Assembly: GCA_021824175.1 (NCBI GenBank)
Contig: JAKALP010000004.1
Location: 124,001 to 188,000, forward strand
DNA: 64,000 nt
Source of the DNA: Deltaproteobacteria bacterium
Lineage (GTDB): Bacteria > Desulfobacterota > Desulfobacteria > Desulfobacterales > Desulfosarcinaceae
Direction of reading: 5' to 3'
Below are positions 25,200 through 34,081 of this stretch, piece by piece. The position numbers and the translations under genes are program-made. The notes under the pieces are model-generated. The model did no database searches, was not told the origin of the DNA, and saw only the letters and a program-made list of their open reading frames with translations. Within the stretch, counting starts at the first letter, position 1, and each line of letters opens with the position of its first letter.

Positions 25200-26369
25200 T
25201 CAGCTCAAACTCGCATAGGCCGATTGGAGCATTTGGGTCAGCTCCGCGCGATTTGGTTTTTTCGGCGCGGTCATGAAAGTATACTCCCCCAGGGCCAGTT
25301 CGATGATGCGATCGATGTCGGCTGGATTGGGGATCACCTTCTGGGCCTTGGGGCATCCCATCTTTACATAGAACTGCCGCAGGGCACCTCTGAACTCGGC
25401 CCCCACCTCCGCGATGGGCCGGCCGCCGTTACTCTTTACCCCCAACATGGCAGCCAGTGCGCGGGTTTCAGCGGGAATCAAGTCCGCGTAATATTCACAG
25501 ATTTCAGGCATGGCAAAGGCGCAGGTAATGCCATGGGACATATGGGTCAGCGCTTCGATGGAATGTCCCAGGGCATGAGGCAGATGGAAGCCGCCATAGG
25601 CCCCCACCATGATGGCGAAGGTCGCGGCCATGGCCATATTACTGCGCGCCTCGAGATTGCTGCCGTCAGCCACGGCAATGGGAAGATTGCTGAAGATCAG
25701 CTCGCATACTTTCAGGCCCCAGGCCGTGAGCATGGGGTTGCGCGTGTAGCCGCCGATGCCTTCGATGGCATGGGCCAAGGCGTCCAGGCCGCTGGAGGCG
25801 GTCAGGCCCGGCGGCATTTTTAAGTGCAGCAAAGGGTCCACAATGGCGGTTCTGGGGACATTTTCAATCTGGGGCAGAGCCTTCTTGACACCATCGCGTT
25901 CATCATAGATCACGGCCACGGGCGACACCTCGCTGCCCGTGCCGGCGGTGGTGGGAATGCACACATAAGGCTTGAGCAGGGGCGCGAACACTACGCCGGC
26001 ATCCAGGGTGCCGACATAATCCAGCAGGTCGCCGCGCTGGGTGAGGGCCACATTGACCGCTTTGCCCGTGTCCATGGCGCTGCCGCCACCCACGGCCACC
26101 AGGCCATCGATCTCGGCCTCCTTGGCCACGGCGGCGGCCTCGCGCACGCTGGACAGGGGGACCGATACTTGGACTTTGCCGTACTCCACCACTTGCAGGT
26201 TTGATAATCGCATGGCTTCAATAATCGGCTTCACGATGCCGGCTTCCTTGATTCCCGGATCATAGATCAACATGACTTTTTTGCAGCGAAACCCGCGCAT
26301 CACGGCACCCACCTGGCCGGACATGCCGTCGCCGAACATGATTTTAGTCAGAGGGAAAGTAAAGTTCAT
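25200..26369 (-). CDS. Iron-containing alcohol dehydrogenase
   Basis: NAD(P)-dependent group III dehydrogenase, 389 aa. The nucleotide-binding motif is GGGSAMDTGKA, followed by PTTAGTGSEVSP and AIVDP. Metal ligands are the Asp and His of GLDALAHAIEG plus the histidines of HLPHALGHSIEALTHMSHG, all present. GGGAGG precedes the ATG at 26369. It is the first gene of a two-gene unit with AOR, so it may oxidise alcohols to aldehydes consumed by AOR, or work in reverse. Substrate range in this family is broad and cannot be read from sequence. Confidence 0.93.
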   Translation of the reverse strand: MNFTFPLTKIMFGDGMSGQVGAVMRGFRCKKVMLIYDPGIKEAGIVKPIIEAMRLSNLQVVEYGKVQVSVPLSSVREAAAVAKEAEIDGLVAVGGGSAMDTGKAVNVALTQRGDLLDYVGTLDAGVVFAPLLKPYVCIPTTAGTGSEVSPVAVIYDERDGVKKALPQIENVPRTAIVDPLLHLKMPPGLTASSGLDALAHAIEGIGGYTRNPMLTAWGLKVCELIFSNLPIAVADGSNLEARSNMAMAATFAIMVGAYGGFHLPHALGHSIEALTHMSHGITCAFAMPEICEYYADLIPAETRALAAMLGVKSNGGRPIAEVGAEFRGALRQFYVKMGCPKAQKVIPNPADIDRIIELALGEYTFMTAPKKPNRAELTQMLQSAYASLS

Positions 26370-26910
26370 GAAAACCTCCCAAGTGTCATGTGCCCAGGGC
26401 AGTAATTGTCTACTATCAATCCAATGGCGCCTCGTCTAGAAGTAATCAAGGGCATGGCCCTAAAGGGCCTGAAGACTTTTTCGACGCCATCACCCTATGG
26501 GCAAAGGGTATGCCATGGGGAGGCATCCTCTCAGTGATCAATAAAATATTGTGTCATCAGTTGGTTATGATGTATATAATCAGTGACTGAGAATGTGGGG
26601 TAGAAACGAAGGTGTTCATAAATTTGACAAGGTGATAAACGGGACGGGCGCTTTATAGAGTCGCAAGCCACAGTGCCGTGGATGAGTCAAAGCAGGCTGT
26701 TTTTTGTCAGCCAGGTCGCCGCGCAGCGCCCGGATTTGGACAACTCACTGTAATTTCGATGATAATGATGGCCAACGCCGGTGGCAGAGATTTTGCTTTT
26801 AGCCAGTACGAAGATGCGTTATTCTACTCTCCAACTGTATTGCTTCCCGCTGATATCAACGCTGCTTCATCCTTTTGGGTTTACCATCGCGATCAATGGA
26901 GGAAAGATTA
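26370..26910. other. Divergent intergenic region, no gene recognised
   Basis: 540 bases between the Fe-ADH (minus) and the zinc-ribbon protein (plus). Short open frames lack ribosome sites and family features. A TATAAT at 26575-26580 with a weak GTGTCA 18 bases upstream could be a promoter for the plus-strand gene. No repeat family found here. Confidence 0.5.
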
Positions 26911-28041
26911 ATGGAGGTTGTCTGCCCCAAATGTAACGCTCTCTACAAAATTCCAGACAACAAAGTGCCGGCCCAGAATGCGGTTTTGACCTGCAAGCGG
27001 TGCAGCCATCGCATTCCGGTCAAGCCGGTTTTCCAATCCGGCAGCACACTGAAGGTGCCGCCGACGGGGGAAGATCACTCGGCCCCTCCGGCGCCCAACC
27101 CGGTAGTGCCCATACCCATAGCCCTTCATCCACCCGAGATTTTGCAGCGCTATCCTCACGCCAGGAGCTACAATCCCGAGCAGTACAAGCTGAGTGAAAT
27201 CCTTAAGCCTACCAAAAAAGGCGATTACAAGACCGGGCTAAACACCTTGAAGATGAAACTGCTCGACGCAGTCAAGCCGGTACTGGACCAATTGCTGGAT
27301 ACCGACGAGCGCGTGGCCTGTGTGGCACCGGCCACGGCCTATTATCCCTGGGAGATTGTCTTGGGCAACGGGCTATTGACCATGCTCTACAACCGTTATG
27401 TGCTGGTAGCCACCGACAAGCGCCTGGTGGCCATCAATACCAACGCCCGTTTGCGCAAGGCCGCCCATTACTTTTTTCAATTCTCCTACGCCAGCATCAA
27501 GAAGATCTCCAAGGGACTCTTCGGCACCAGCCTGACCATAAGCCGCAAGCAGGGCAAACGGCGCGTCTTTACTTCCATCAAGCGTTCTCTGGCTATGGAA
27601 ATGAAAGAATGGATCAGCCCCAGAATTGATGCCCGTCAGACCACGCCATCCGAGGCGAACCAGTGCGTGGATTTATGCCCGGCCTGCTATGTTCCCCTTG
27701 GGCCCGGTCTGAGCTCTTGTTCCGTTTGCCAAGCATCTTTCAAGTCGCCTCAAAGGGCGGCCTTGCGCTCATTGTTGTTACCGGGCCTGGGGGATTTTTA
27801 TCTCGGCCACCGTTTTTTGGGGATCTTTGAATTGATTGGGGCTCTCTTTGTGTGGCTCTTCGCTTTAACATCGCTCGCCACCGGTGAACTGGAGAATATG
27901 GTGGTGGGCATTGTATTGCTGTTATTCGTCAACGGCTTGGATGCATTGCTCACCCTGCATATGGCAAAGAAAGGCTATGCTTTGGAAACCAGGCACGCCG
28001 CAAGTAAGGCGCGCACCCGAATACAAACCAATATGGCGTAG
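26911..28041 (+). CDS. Zinc-ribbon, PH-like and TM2-type membrane protein
   Basis: 376 aa from ATG 26911, chosen for the GGAGGAAAG site and because it starts directly with the N-terminal finger MEVVCPKCNALYKIPDNKVP...LTCKRC (MJ0042-type zinc ribbon). A PH-like segment follows (about 140-245; VLVATDKRLVAINT, YASIKKISKGLFG). A second zinc ribbon CPACYVPLGPGLSSCSVC comes next, and then a TM2-like hydrophobic region (LLLPGLGDFYLGHRFLGIFELIG, then two or three helices). No catalytic motif is visible. The next gene, a SPOR protein 35 bases on, is probably co-transcribed. Function unknown. Confidence 0.8.
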   Translation: MEVVCPKCNALYKIPDNKVPAQNAVLTCKRCSHRIPVKPVFQSGSTLKVPPTGEDHSAPPAPNPVVPIPIALHPPEILQRYPHARSYNPEQYKLSEILKPTKKGDYKTGLNTLKMKLLDAVKPVLDQLLDTDERVACVAPATAYYPWEIVLGNGLLTMLYNRYVLVATDKRLVAINTNARLRKAAHYFFQFSYASIKKISKGLFGTSLTISRKQGKRRVFTSIKRSLAMEMKEWISPRIDARQTTPSEANQCVDLCPACYVPLGPGLSSCSVCQASFKSPQRAALRSLLLPGLGDFYLGHRFLGIFELIGALFVWLFALTSLATGELENMVVGIVLLLFVNGLDALLTLHMAKKGYALETRHAASKARTRIQTNMA

Positions 28042-28076
28042 AAACAATCAATTGCGAACTACCGGAGGATATCGCC

Positions 28077-29009
28077 TTGAAAAAAACAATGCTGCTGGAA
28101 TCGCAAGAAGGCCGGATTTCCTTGGTCTGGCTGGTGGGATTGCTGATATTGGTCGTGGCTGTGGCCGCGGCGTTTTTTCTTTTCCCTAAACCAGAGGCCC
28201 CAATACCGCCACCGCGGCAAATTGTAAGAAATAAGATCCCCACCGCTCCCCAGGCCCCGCCAGCCCAAGCCCAACAACCGGCAGCTGTTCAGGGCAGCAC
28301 CCCCGCTCCTGCCGCGGCTGCCCAGTCACCCACTCAAGGTCAGGCTCCTCCGATGCCCGCTGCGCCGCCAGAGCCTATGGTAAGCAAAGAAGGCGCCAAT
28401 GCTCCAATCGCAACTCCCAGCAATTTAGATGAAGCTGAAGCGCGCGCCCTGCTGGCAAAAAGCACTCCGACACCGTCCGGTCAGCCGAGCGCTGGCAACG
28501 TCAATACGCCTGCGGCGGCTGCGACACCCGCCCAAGCGCCAGCGGCCGCACCCAGCCAACCAGGTCCAACGCCGCAGGCCACCCAAGCCCCTGTGGCCGC
28601 TACGCCGGCGCCGCCCAGCGTGGAACCACCGAAAGTGGCCAGCCTCCCAGCGCAGCCGGTGCAACCCGCTGCTCCGGCCGCACCAGCTTCGGTTGCGGCC
28701 CCGCCCAAAGCGGTCAATCCACCTGAAACCAAGCCCAGCGCTTTAAGTCCGGTGGCAGGCAAGGCCGCGCCCTTTACGATCCAATGCGGCGCTTATCGCA
28801 GCAAAGCCAACGCCGATAAGCTGTTGGCGGATTTAACCCAACGGGGTTACCCGGCTTTTATCATGACCAGACAGGATGCCAAGAACCAAGTGCTTTATCT
28901 GGTGCGTTTCGGACGGTTTGCAACCCGCGAAAGCGCGGAGAAGAAGGTTCAGGAATTTAAGGAAAAGGAAAAGTTAACCGCCGTAGTGGCCATATCGGAA
29001 ATGCAATAA
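28077..29009 (+). CDS. Membrane-anchored SPOR-domain protein
   Basis: Begins with TTG at 28077, eight bases after GGAGG; no ATG is well placed. A short cytosolic segment, one transmembrane helix (SLVWLVGLLILVVAVAAAFF), a long Pro/Ala/Gln-rich periplasmic linker (about residues 40-225), and a C-terminal SPOR domain (about 232-308; FTIQCGAYRSKANADKLL, YLVRFGRFATRESAEKKV). SPOR domains bind denuded peptidoglycan glycans at the division septum, so a role in cell division or wall remodelling is likely. Linker composition is extreme but usual for this class. Likely co-transcribed with the zinc-ribbon gene. Confidence 0.9.
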   Translation: MKKTMLLESQEGRISLVWLVGLLILVVAVAAAFFLFPKPEAPIPPPRQIVRNKIPTAPQAPPAQAQQPAAVQGSTPAPAAAAQSPTQGQAPPMPAAPPEPMVSKEGANAPIATPSNLDEAEARALLAKSTPTPSGQPSAGNVNTPAAAATPAQAPAAAPSQPGPTPQATQAPVAATPAPPSVEPPKVASLPAQPVQPAAPAAPASVAAPPKAVNPPETKPSALSPVAGKAAPFTIQCGAYRSKANADKLLADLTQRGYPAFIMTRQDAKNQVLYLVRFGRFATRESAEKKVQEFKEKEKLTAVVAISEMQ

Positions 29010-29016
29010 CAAAAAA

Positions 29017-29066
29017 GTCCGGCCTTCAACGCAAGCATTTGCTTCCTGCTTCATCGAAGGCCGGAC
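29017..29066. terminator. Bidirectional terminator between SPOR gene and hbd
   Basis: GTCCGGCCTTC (29017-29027) pairs with GAAGGCCGGAC (29056-29066). T-rich sequence follows on the plus strand and six A precede it (T run on the minus strand), so it can serve both convergent genes. Confidence 0.9.
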
Positions 29067-29096
29067 CTTTTATTTCTTCTTTATATCTACTCGCGC

Positions 29097-29948
29097 TTAA
29101 TATTCGTAAAAACCCCTTTTTGTTTTTCTTCCCAGCCAGCCGGCTTCCACGTATTTGCGCAGCAACGGACAGGGCCGGTATTTGGAGTCCTTGAACCCGT
29201 CATAGAGGGTTTCCATGATGGCCAGGCAAGTGTCTAAGCCAATGAGGTCGGCCAGCTCCAGGGGGCCCATGGGGTGGTTCATGCCCAGCCGCATGACCGT
29301 GTCAATTGCTTCACGGCTGCCCACGCTATGATAGAGTGCGAAGATTGCTTCATTGATCATGGGCATCAAGATGCGGTTGGCGATAAAGCCGGGAAAGTCA
29401 TTGGCCTCGGCCGGCGTCTTGCCAAATTTCTCTGACAACTGCCAGGTGATCTGGAACGTCTCTTCAGAAGTGGCGATACCTCTGATGACTTCCACCAGCT
29501 TCATCAGGGGCACGGGATTCATGAAATGCATGCCGATCACTTTATCCGGCCGCCTGGTCTGGGCGGCAATGCGGCCGATGGGAATAGAGGAGGTATTGGT
29601 GCCCAGGATAACCCCCGGCCGGCAGATTCGATCTAAATCTTGAAAAATTTTGAATTTCAACGGTTCCTGTTCATAAACCGCCTCCACAACGAAATCCACA
29701 TTGGCCATATCCTTGATGTCGGTGCTTGCCTTGATATGGCCCAAAGCCGCCTTTTTTTGTTCCTGCGTCAATTTTCCTTTTTCAATGCCGCGGTCGAAGA
29801 ATTTGGCGATGTTGCTCAAAGCACGTTGCGTGATCTGCTCGCTAATGTCGTTCATCACCACATCCAAACCGCTCATGGCTGCCACCTGGGCAATACCGTT
29901 GCCCATCTGGCCCGCACCGACAACGCCAAACTTTTTGATCTCCATCAT
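29097..29948 (-). CDS. hbd: 3-hydroxyacyl(butyryl)-CoA dehydrogenase
   Basis: NAD-dependent oxidation of 3-hydroxyacyl-CoA to 3-oxoacyl-CoA, third step of beta-oxidation. 283 aa, single-domain-pair type as in 3-hydroxybutyryl-CoA dehydrogenases rather than the fused FadB. The Rossmann motif is GVVGAGQMGNGIAQ; the catalytic region shows GMHFMNPVPLMKLVEVIRG and the dimer segment FPGFIANRILMPMINEA. AAGGAG precedes two adjacent ATGs (29948 and 29945). It lies 102 bases downstream of the thiolase gene in the same direction, with a family G repeat between them, so the two probably form one operon. Confidence 0.95.
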   Translation of the reverse strand: MMEIKKFGVVGAGQMGNGIAQVAAMSGLDVVMNDISEQITQRALSNIAKFFDRGIEKGKLTQEQKKAALGHIKASTDIKDMANVDFVVEAVYEQEPLKFKIFQDLDRICRPGVILGTNTSSIPIGRIAAQTRRPDKVIGMHFMNPVPLMKLVEVIRGIATSEETFQITWQLSEKFGKTPAEANDFPGFIANRILMPMINEAIFALYHSVGSREAIDTVMRLGMNHPMGPLELADLIGLDTCLAIMETLYDGFKDSKYRPCPLLRKYVEAGWLGRKTKRGFYEY

Positions 29949-29970
29949 TTCTCTCCTTCTGAAATTTTTT

Positions 29971-30052
29971 AGAATTCAGTAGTCAGGAGTCAGAATTCAG
30001 AATGAAGAAATGTTTTCAAGTTATGGGTTCTGAATTCTGGGTTCTGAATACT
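29971..30052. repeat. Dyad repeat, family G, between thiolase and hbd
   Basis: AGAATTCAGTAGTCAGGAGT followed by CAGAATTCAGAAT (29971-30003) is inverted, imperfectly, as GGGTTCTGAATTCTGGGTTC then TGAATACT (30025-30052). The right arm runs into the thiolase stop codon at 30051-30053. In the mRNA it would form a hairpin between the two reading frames. Confidence 0.75.
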
Positions 30053-31226
30053 ATCTTTTCACTACCAGCGCCACCGCCTCGCCGCCACCCAGACACAACG
30101 ACGCCACGCCGGTTTTTACTTCCCGGCGGATCATTTCGTGAATCAGGGTGACCAGCACCCGGCAGCCGCTGGCGCCGATGGGATGACCCAAAGCCACGCT
30201 GCCGCCATTGACATTGGTTTTGGCGGGGTCGAGCTTGAGTTCCTGCATCACGGCGCAGGTCGATCCTGCAAAAGCTTCATTGATTTCAAACAGATCCACT
30301 TGGTTAATGCCTATGCCCTCTTTGGCCAGCACCTTGGGCACGGCCCAGATAGGGGCCACCAGAACATATTTCATGTCAATGCCAAAGGAAGCCTGGGCGC
30401 CGATGGTAGCCAATACTTTGCATCCCAAGGCTTGGGCCTTCTCGCGGGACATCACGACCACGGCCGCCGCGCCGTCGCTGATCACGGAGGCATTGCCGGC
30501 CGTGGTTACGCCGCCTTTCTTAAAGGCGCCCGGCATCTTGGCCAATGCTTCCAGGCTGGTTTCGCGCGGGCACTCATCGGTCGCGAAGATTTTGGGGTCA
30601 CCCTTGCGCTGGGGAATGCTCACCGGCATGATCTCTTCTTTGAAGCGGCCCGAGGCAATCGAGGCCAGGGCGCGCTGATACGATTGCAGGGCATAGCGGT
30701 CCTGCATCTCGCGGGAGATGGCATACTTCTCCGAGCACAGTTCGTTGGAGATGCCCATGTGAAAATCGTTGACGATATCCCACAGCCCGTCGTGGACCAT
30801 GTGATCTTGCAACTGGCCCGGCCCCATGCGGTAACCAAAGCGGGCCTTTTCCAGGTAGTAAGGCGTGGCGCTCATATTCTCCATGCCGCCGGCCACCACT
30901 ACATCGGCATCACCGGTTTGGACGGCCTGGGCCGCCAGCATAACGGTCTTGAGGGCGGAGCCGCACACCTTGTTGACCGTGAAGCATTCCACTTCCCACG
31001 GCAACCCAGCTTTGATGGCGGCCTGTTTGGCCGGGTTTTGGCCATACCCGCAGGGCAGTACCAGCCCCATGATCACTTCGTTGACTTGGGCGGCTTCGAT
31101 GCCCGCCCGTTTGACTGCTTCGGCGATGACCATGCCACCCAGGTCCGTGGCGCCGATACCGGCCAAAGAGCCGTTAAATCCCCCCAATGGCGTGCGAACC
31201 GCACTGACGATGACTGCTTCACGCAT
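30051..31226 (-). CDS. atoB: Acetyl-CoA acetyltransferase (thiolase)
   Basis: Cleaves 3-oxoacyl-CoA with CoA or condenses two acetyl-CoA. 391 aa from ATG 31226; a longer frame upstream is not needed, since MREAVIVSAVRTPLG is the usual thiolase start and GAGG lies at good spacing. Catalytic residues are Cys88 (NKVCGSAL), His348 (GHPIGASG) and Cys378 (LCLGGGEA). First gene of a thiolase-hydroxyacyl-CoA dehydrogenase pair. Size and motifs fit degradative or biosynthetic thiolases alike, so chain-length preference is open; the symbol is given for the acetyl-CoA type. Confidence 0.93.
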   Translation of the reverse strand: MREAVIVSAVRTPLGGFNGSLAGIGATDLGGMVIAEAVKRAGIEAAQVNEVIMGLVLPCGYGQNPAKQAAIKAGLPWEVECFTVNKVCGSALKTVMLAAQAVQTGDADVVVAGGMENMSATPYYLEKARFGYRMGPGQLQDHMVHDGLWDIVNDFHMGISNELCSEKYAISREMQDRYALQSYQRALASIASGRFKEEIMPVSIPQRKGDPKIFATDECPRETSLEALAKMPGAFKKGGVTTAGNASVISDGAAAVVVMSREKAQALGCKVLATIGAQASFGIDMKYVLVAPIWAVPKVLAKEGIGINQVDLFEINEAFAGSTCAVMQELKLDPAKTNVNGGSVALGHPIGASGCRVLVTLIHEMIRREVKTGVASLCLGGGEAVALVVKR

Positions 31227-31321
31227 AGCTTCTTCCTCTCTTTTTGTATTTTTCTGGCGCTCAAATTCTACCAACGCAGCTTATTTTACTTCCTAACTTC
31301 CACCTTCTGTCTTATTCCTTT

Positions 31322-33727
31322 TCACATATCCTGTTTGAAGAATTGATCCGGCTCGGTTACCGATCCTGGTTTGGGAGTATATTGGGTGGGCACGGTGCCC
31401 TCCTTGAAACACTCAAAAATGGTCTCTTTGGATTCGGGAATGGGCAACAGTCCGGTCTGGGCATCGATCTTGGCAAAGACCACTCCTTCAGGCACCTGGA
31501 AAATCAGGGCCGGCTCGTTCTCCAGGATCTTCTGCATAAATTCGAGCCAAATGGGGCTGGCGGCGCGAGCGCCGGTTTCACCTTGACCCAGGGAGCGTTC
31601 CTGATCATAGCCCACCCACACGCCGGTAATGTAGTGCGGAGTGTAGCCCACGAACCAGGCGTCGAAGAGATTATTGGTGGTGCCGGTTTTGCCGGCCACC
31701 GGGCGCTTCAAGGCTTTGACCCGCTGGCCCGTGCCTTCTTTGACCACGCTTTCCATCATACTGGTCATGATGTAGGCGGTGCTCTCGTCAATAATCTTTT
31801 TGCGGGTGGAACTCATCTCTTCCAACACATTTCCATGCCGGTCCACCACTTTGGTGATAAAGGTTGGATCGATGAGATACCCTTGGTTGGCGAAAATGGT
31901 GTAGGCCCGCACCAACTCGAACAACGAGACCCCTGATGAGCCCAGGGCAAGGGAGAGGTCGCGGTTGAGATCCGATTCGATACCCATCTTGCGCGCATAG
32001 TTGATGACGTAATCCACGCCGATATCCTGCAAGATTTTGATGGTGACCACGTTGCGTGAATGGGCCAGCGCCTCACGCATCAGCGTGGGACCGTAGAAGG
32101 TCTTGCCATAGTTTTTGGGCTTCCAGGTAAGATCGTGCTCCTCATCTTCAAACACAATGGGTGAATCGATAATCACCGATGCGGCCGTGTAGCCTTTGTC
32201 CAGCGCGGCCGAGTATATGATCGGTTTGAACGCCGATCCGGGCTGGCGTCGCGACTGGATGGCGCGGTTGAACTGGCTTTCCTGAAAATCTCTTCCGCCC
32301 ACCATGACCTTGACCAGGCCGGTGCCGGCCTCGATGCACAGCAGGGCCGCCTGCACCTCGGGGGTCTGATCCAGTTGCAGCTTCCACAGATCCGCCTTTT
32401 CGTCCTTGGACTCTACTTCGACCAAAATCACATCGCCAACCGAAAATGCCTTGCTGGGGTAGGCGAGTTTAGCGGCGTGCCAGGCCACTTCAGGATCAGG
32501 GGGACGGGCCCAGCGCATATCCTCGATGCGGATAATGCCGCGTTGATTGCCCATGCGAACCGTGGTTTGGCCGGCCTTGTCATCCACATTGATCACCACG
32601 CCGCGTGTGCCGGTGCCTGGGGCCAATGGGCTTTTGTCCAGCTCCTGCTGGATCTCCTGGCAAAAGGATTCGATCTGATCCGCATTCAGGTGTTTCACCG
32701 GGCCGCGGTAGCCGATGCGGCGATCCAGATCTCTTAAACCCTTTTGAATCGCCTCACGGGCCGCCATCTGCATTTCGATGTTGACGGCCGCATAGACCTG
32801 CAACCCCTGGGTGTAGAGGGTATTCTCGCCATATTTTTTCTCCAAATAGCGCCGGATATCCTCGGTGTAGACCGGCACCTTTTCCATGTACCAGTTGTGC
32901 CGCGGCTGGATATCGGGTTCAATGGCGATGGCCTCTGAGGCTTGGATTTGGGTAATGTAGCCCTCCTCCACCATGCGGTTGAGCACATAGATCTGGCGCT
33001 GTTTGGCGCGTTCGGGGAAATGGAAGGGCGAGTAGCGGCTGGGCGCCTGGGGCAAGCCGGCCAGCATGGCGCACTCGGCCAGATTCAGGTCTTTGACATC
33101 CTTGCCGAAATAGTTTTCCGCGGCCGCCTGAACGCCATAGGCCCCGTGGCCGAGGTAAATCTGGTTGAGGTAAAGGTACAGAATTTCATCTTTGCTAAAG
33201 GCCCGATCGATCTGGTAGGCCAACAGGGCTTCCTTGATTTTGCGCTCGTAGCTGCGTTCCGGCGTCAGCAAAAAGCTCTTGGTCACCTGCTGGGTGATGG
33301 TGCTGCCGCCCTGGACAATGGCACCGGCCTCGATGTTCTTGAAAAAGGCCCGGACAATGCTGATGAGATCGATGCCCTGGTGTTTGTAAAAACGTGAATC
33401 TTCGGCTGAGATGAAGGCCTGCTGCAGCTGTTTGGGGATCTGCTCCAGCGGCACCACCACGCGGCGCTCTTTGTAGAATTCCGCGATTTTGCGATTATCA
33501 TCCGAATAGACCGTGGTGATAATCGGGGGATTATAGTCCTTAAGGGTACTGATTTTGGGCAAATCCGTGCTCATGTAAAAGATCAGCCCCACCGTGGCGC
33601 TGATACCCAGAAGCATCAAGAACAACACTATCCAGAGGGACCACTTGATGATCCGGCGCCAGGGGCCGCGTTGCTGCTTGAGGGCGCGTTTCTTCAAAAT
33701 TTGTGAATTGGTTACAGGTTTTGCCAT
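31322..33727 (-). CDS. mrcA: Penicillin-binding protein 1A (bifunctional)
   Basis: Class A PBP that polymerises and crosslinks peptidoglycan in the periplasm. 801 aa: short cytosolic tail, one transmembrane helix (WSLWIVLFLMLLGISATVG), glycosyltransferase GT51 domain (EDSRFYKHQGID with the catalytic Glu, GGSTITQQVTK), a linker/OB region, and a transpeptidase domain. Transpeptidase motifs are SAFK with nucleophile Ser498, SRN (HSRNVV) and KTG (GKTGTTNN). Length and order match PBP1A. The gene stands alone on the minus strand, about 95 bases before the thiolase gene. Confidence 0.96.
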   Translation of the reverse strand: MAKPVTNSQILKKRALKQQRGPWRRIIKWSLWIVLFLMLLGISATVGLIFYMSTDLPKISTLKDYNPPIITTVYSDDNRKIAEFYKERRVVVPLEQIPKQLQQAFISAEDSRFYKHQGIDLISIVRAFFKNIEAGAIVQGGSTITQQVTKSFLLTPERSYERKIKEALLAYQIDRAFSKDEILYLYLNQIYLGHGAYGVQAAAENYFGKDVKDLNLAECAMLAGLPQAPSRYSPFHFPERAKQRQIYVLNRMVEEGYITQIQASEAIAIEPDIQPRHNWYMEKVPVYTEDIRRYLEKKYGENTLYTQGLQVYAAVNIEMQMAAREAIQKGLRDLDRRIGYRGPVKHLNADQIESFCQEIQQELDKSPLAPGTGTRGVVINVDDKAGQTTVRMGNQRGIIRIEDMRWARPPDPEVAWHAAKLAYPSKAFSVGDVILVEVESKDEKADLWKLQLDQTPEVQAALLCIEAGTGLVKVMVGGRDFQESQFNRAIQSRRQPGSAFKPIIYSAALDKGYTAASVIIDSPIVFEDEEHDLTWKPKNYGKTFYGPTLMREALAHSRNVVTIKILQDIGVDYVINYARKMGIESDLNRDLSLALGSSGVSLFELVRAYTIFANQGYLIDPTFITKVVDRHGNVLEEMSSTRKKIIDESTAYIMTSMMESVVKEGTGQRVKALKRPVAGKTGTTNNLFDAWFVGYTPHYITGVWVGYDQERSLGQGETGARAASPIWLEFMQKILENEPALIFQVPEGVVFAKIDAQTGLLPIPESKETIFECFKEGTVPTQYTPKPGSVTEPDQFFKQDM

Positions 33728-33858
33728 AATTGTTTACCTAAAGGCCGGTAACGTAATGAACGCTTTTAACGGCAGGATGGGCGATGACCTATATTATTCA
33801 TAAGTTCGCCCAACCTACCAAAAAAGTATGGCAGGGGCAAGACGTTACCTATAAACGA

Positions 33859-33950
33859 GTGTGAGTCTCGACTGTTGCATCGCTCAGGTATTCGTACTCG
33901 TACGAGTACGATTTTGGAAAACACCGGTGTGCAACACTCTTGACTCACAC
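33859..33950. repeat. Dyad repeat, family D (copy 1)
   Basis: The centre is a perfect 18-bp palindrome CGTACTCGTACGAGTACG (33893-33910). It is framed by further inverted arms GTGTGAGTC (33859-33867) and GACTCACAC (33942-33950), with GTTGCA and TGCAAC inside. It lies in the 33728-34081 gap between divergent genes for PBP1A and the quinone oxidoreductase; no gene there. Similar elements are at 46145, 48361 and 49117. Confidence 0.8.
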
Positions 33951-34081
33951 ACCATGAGCCTGCGCCTAATCCACTCCAACGAACTGTTTGACAACCCTGG
34001 ACCAAAACTTAGTTTGTCCCTGTTTCTGACTATCCATCCATGCTGTTTGGGCCTGGATGAACCAAATATGGGAGGTGAACC

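Noticed and set aside
30138-31346. 402-codon plus-strand frame opposite the thiolase gene
   Set aside because: Antisense shadow; the thiolase on the minus strand has all catalytic residues.
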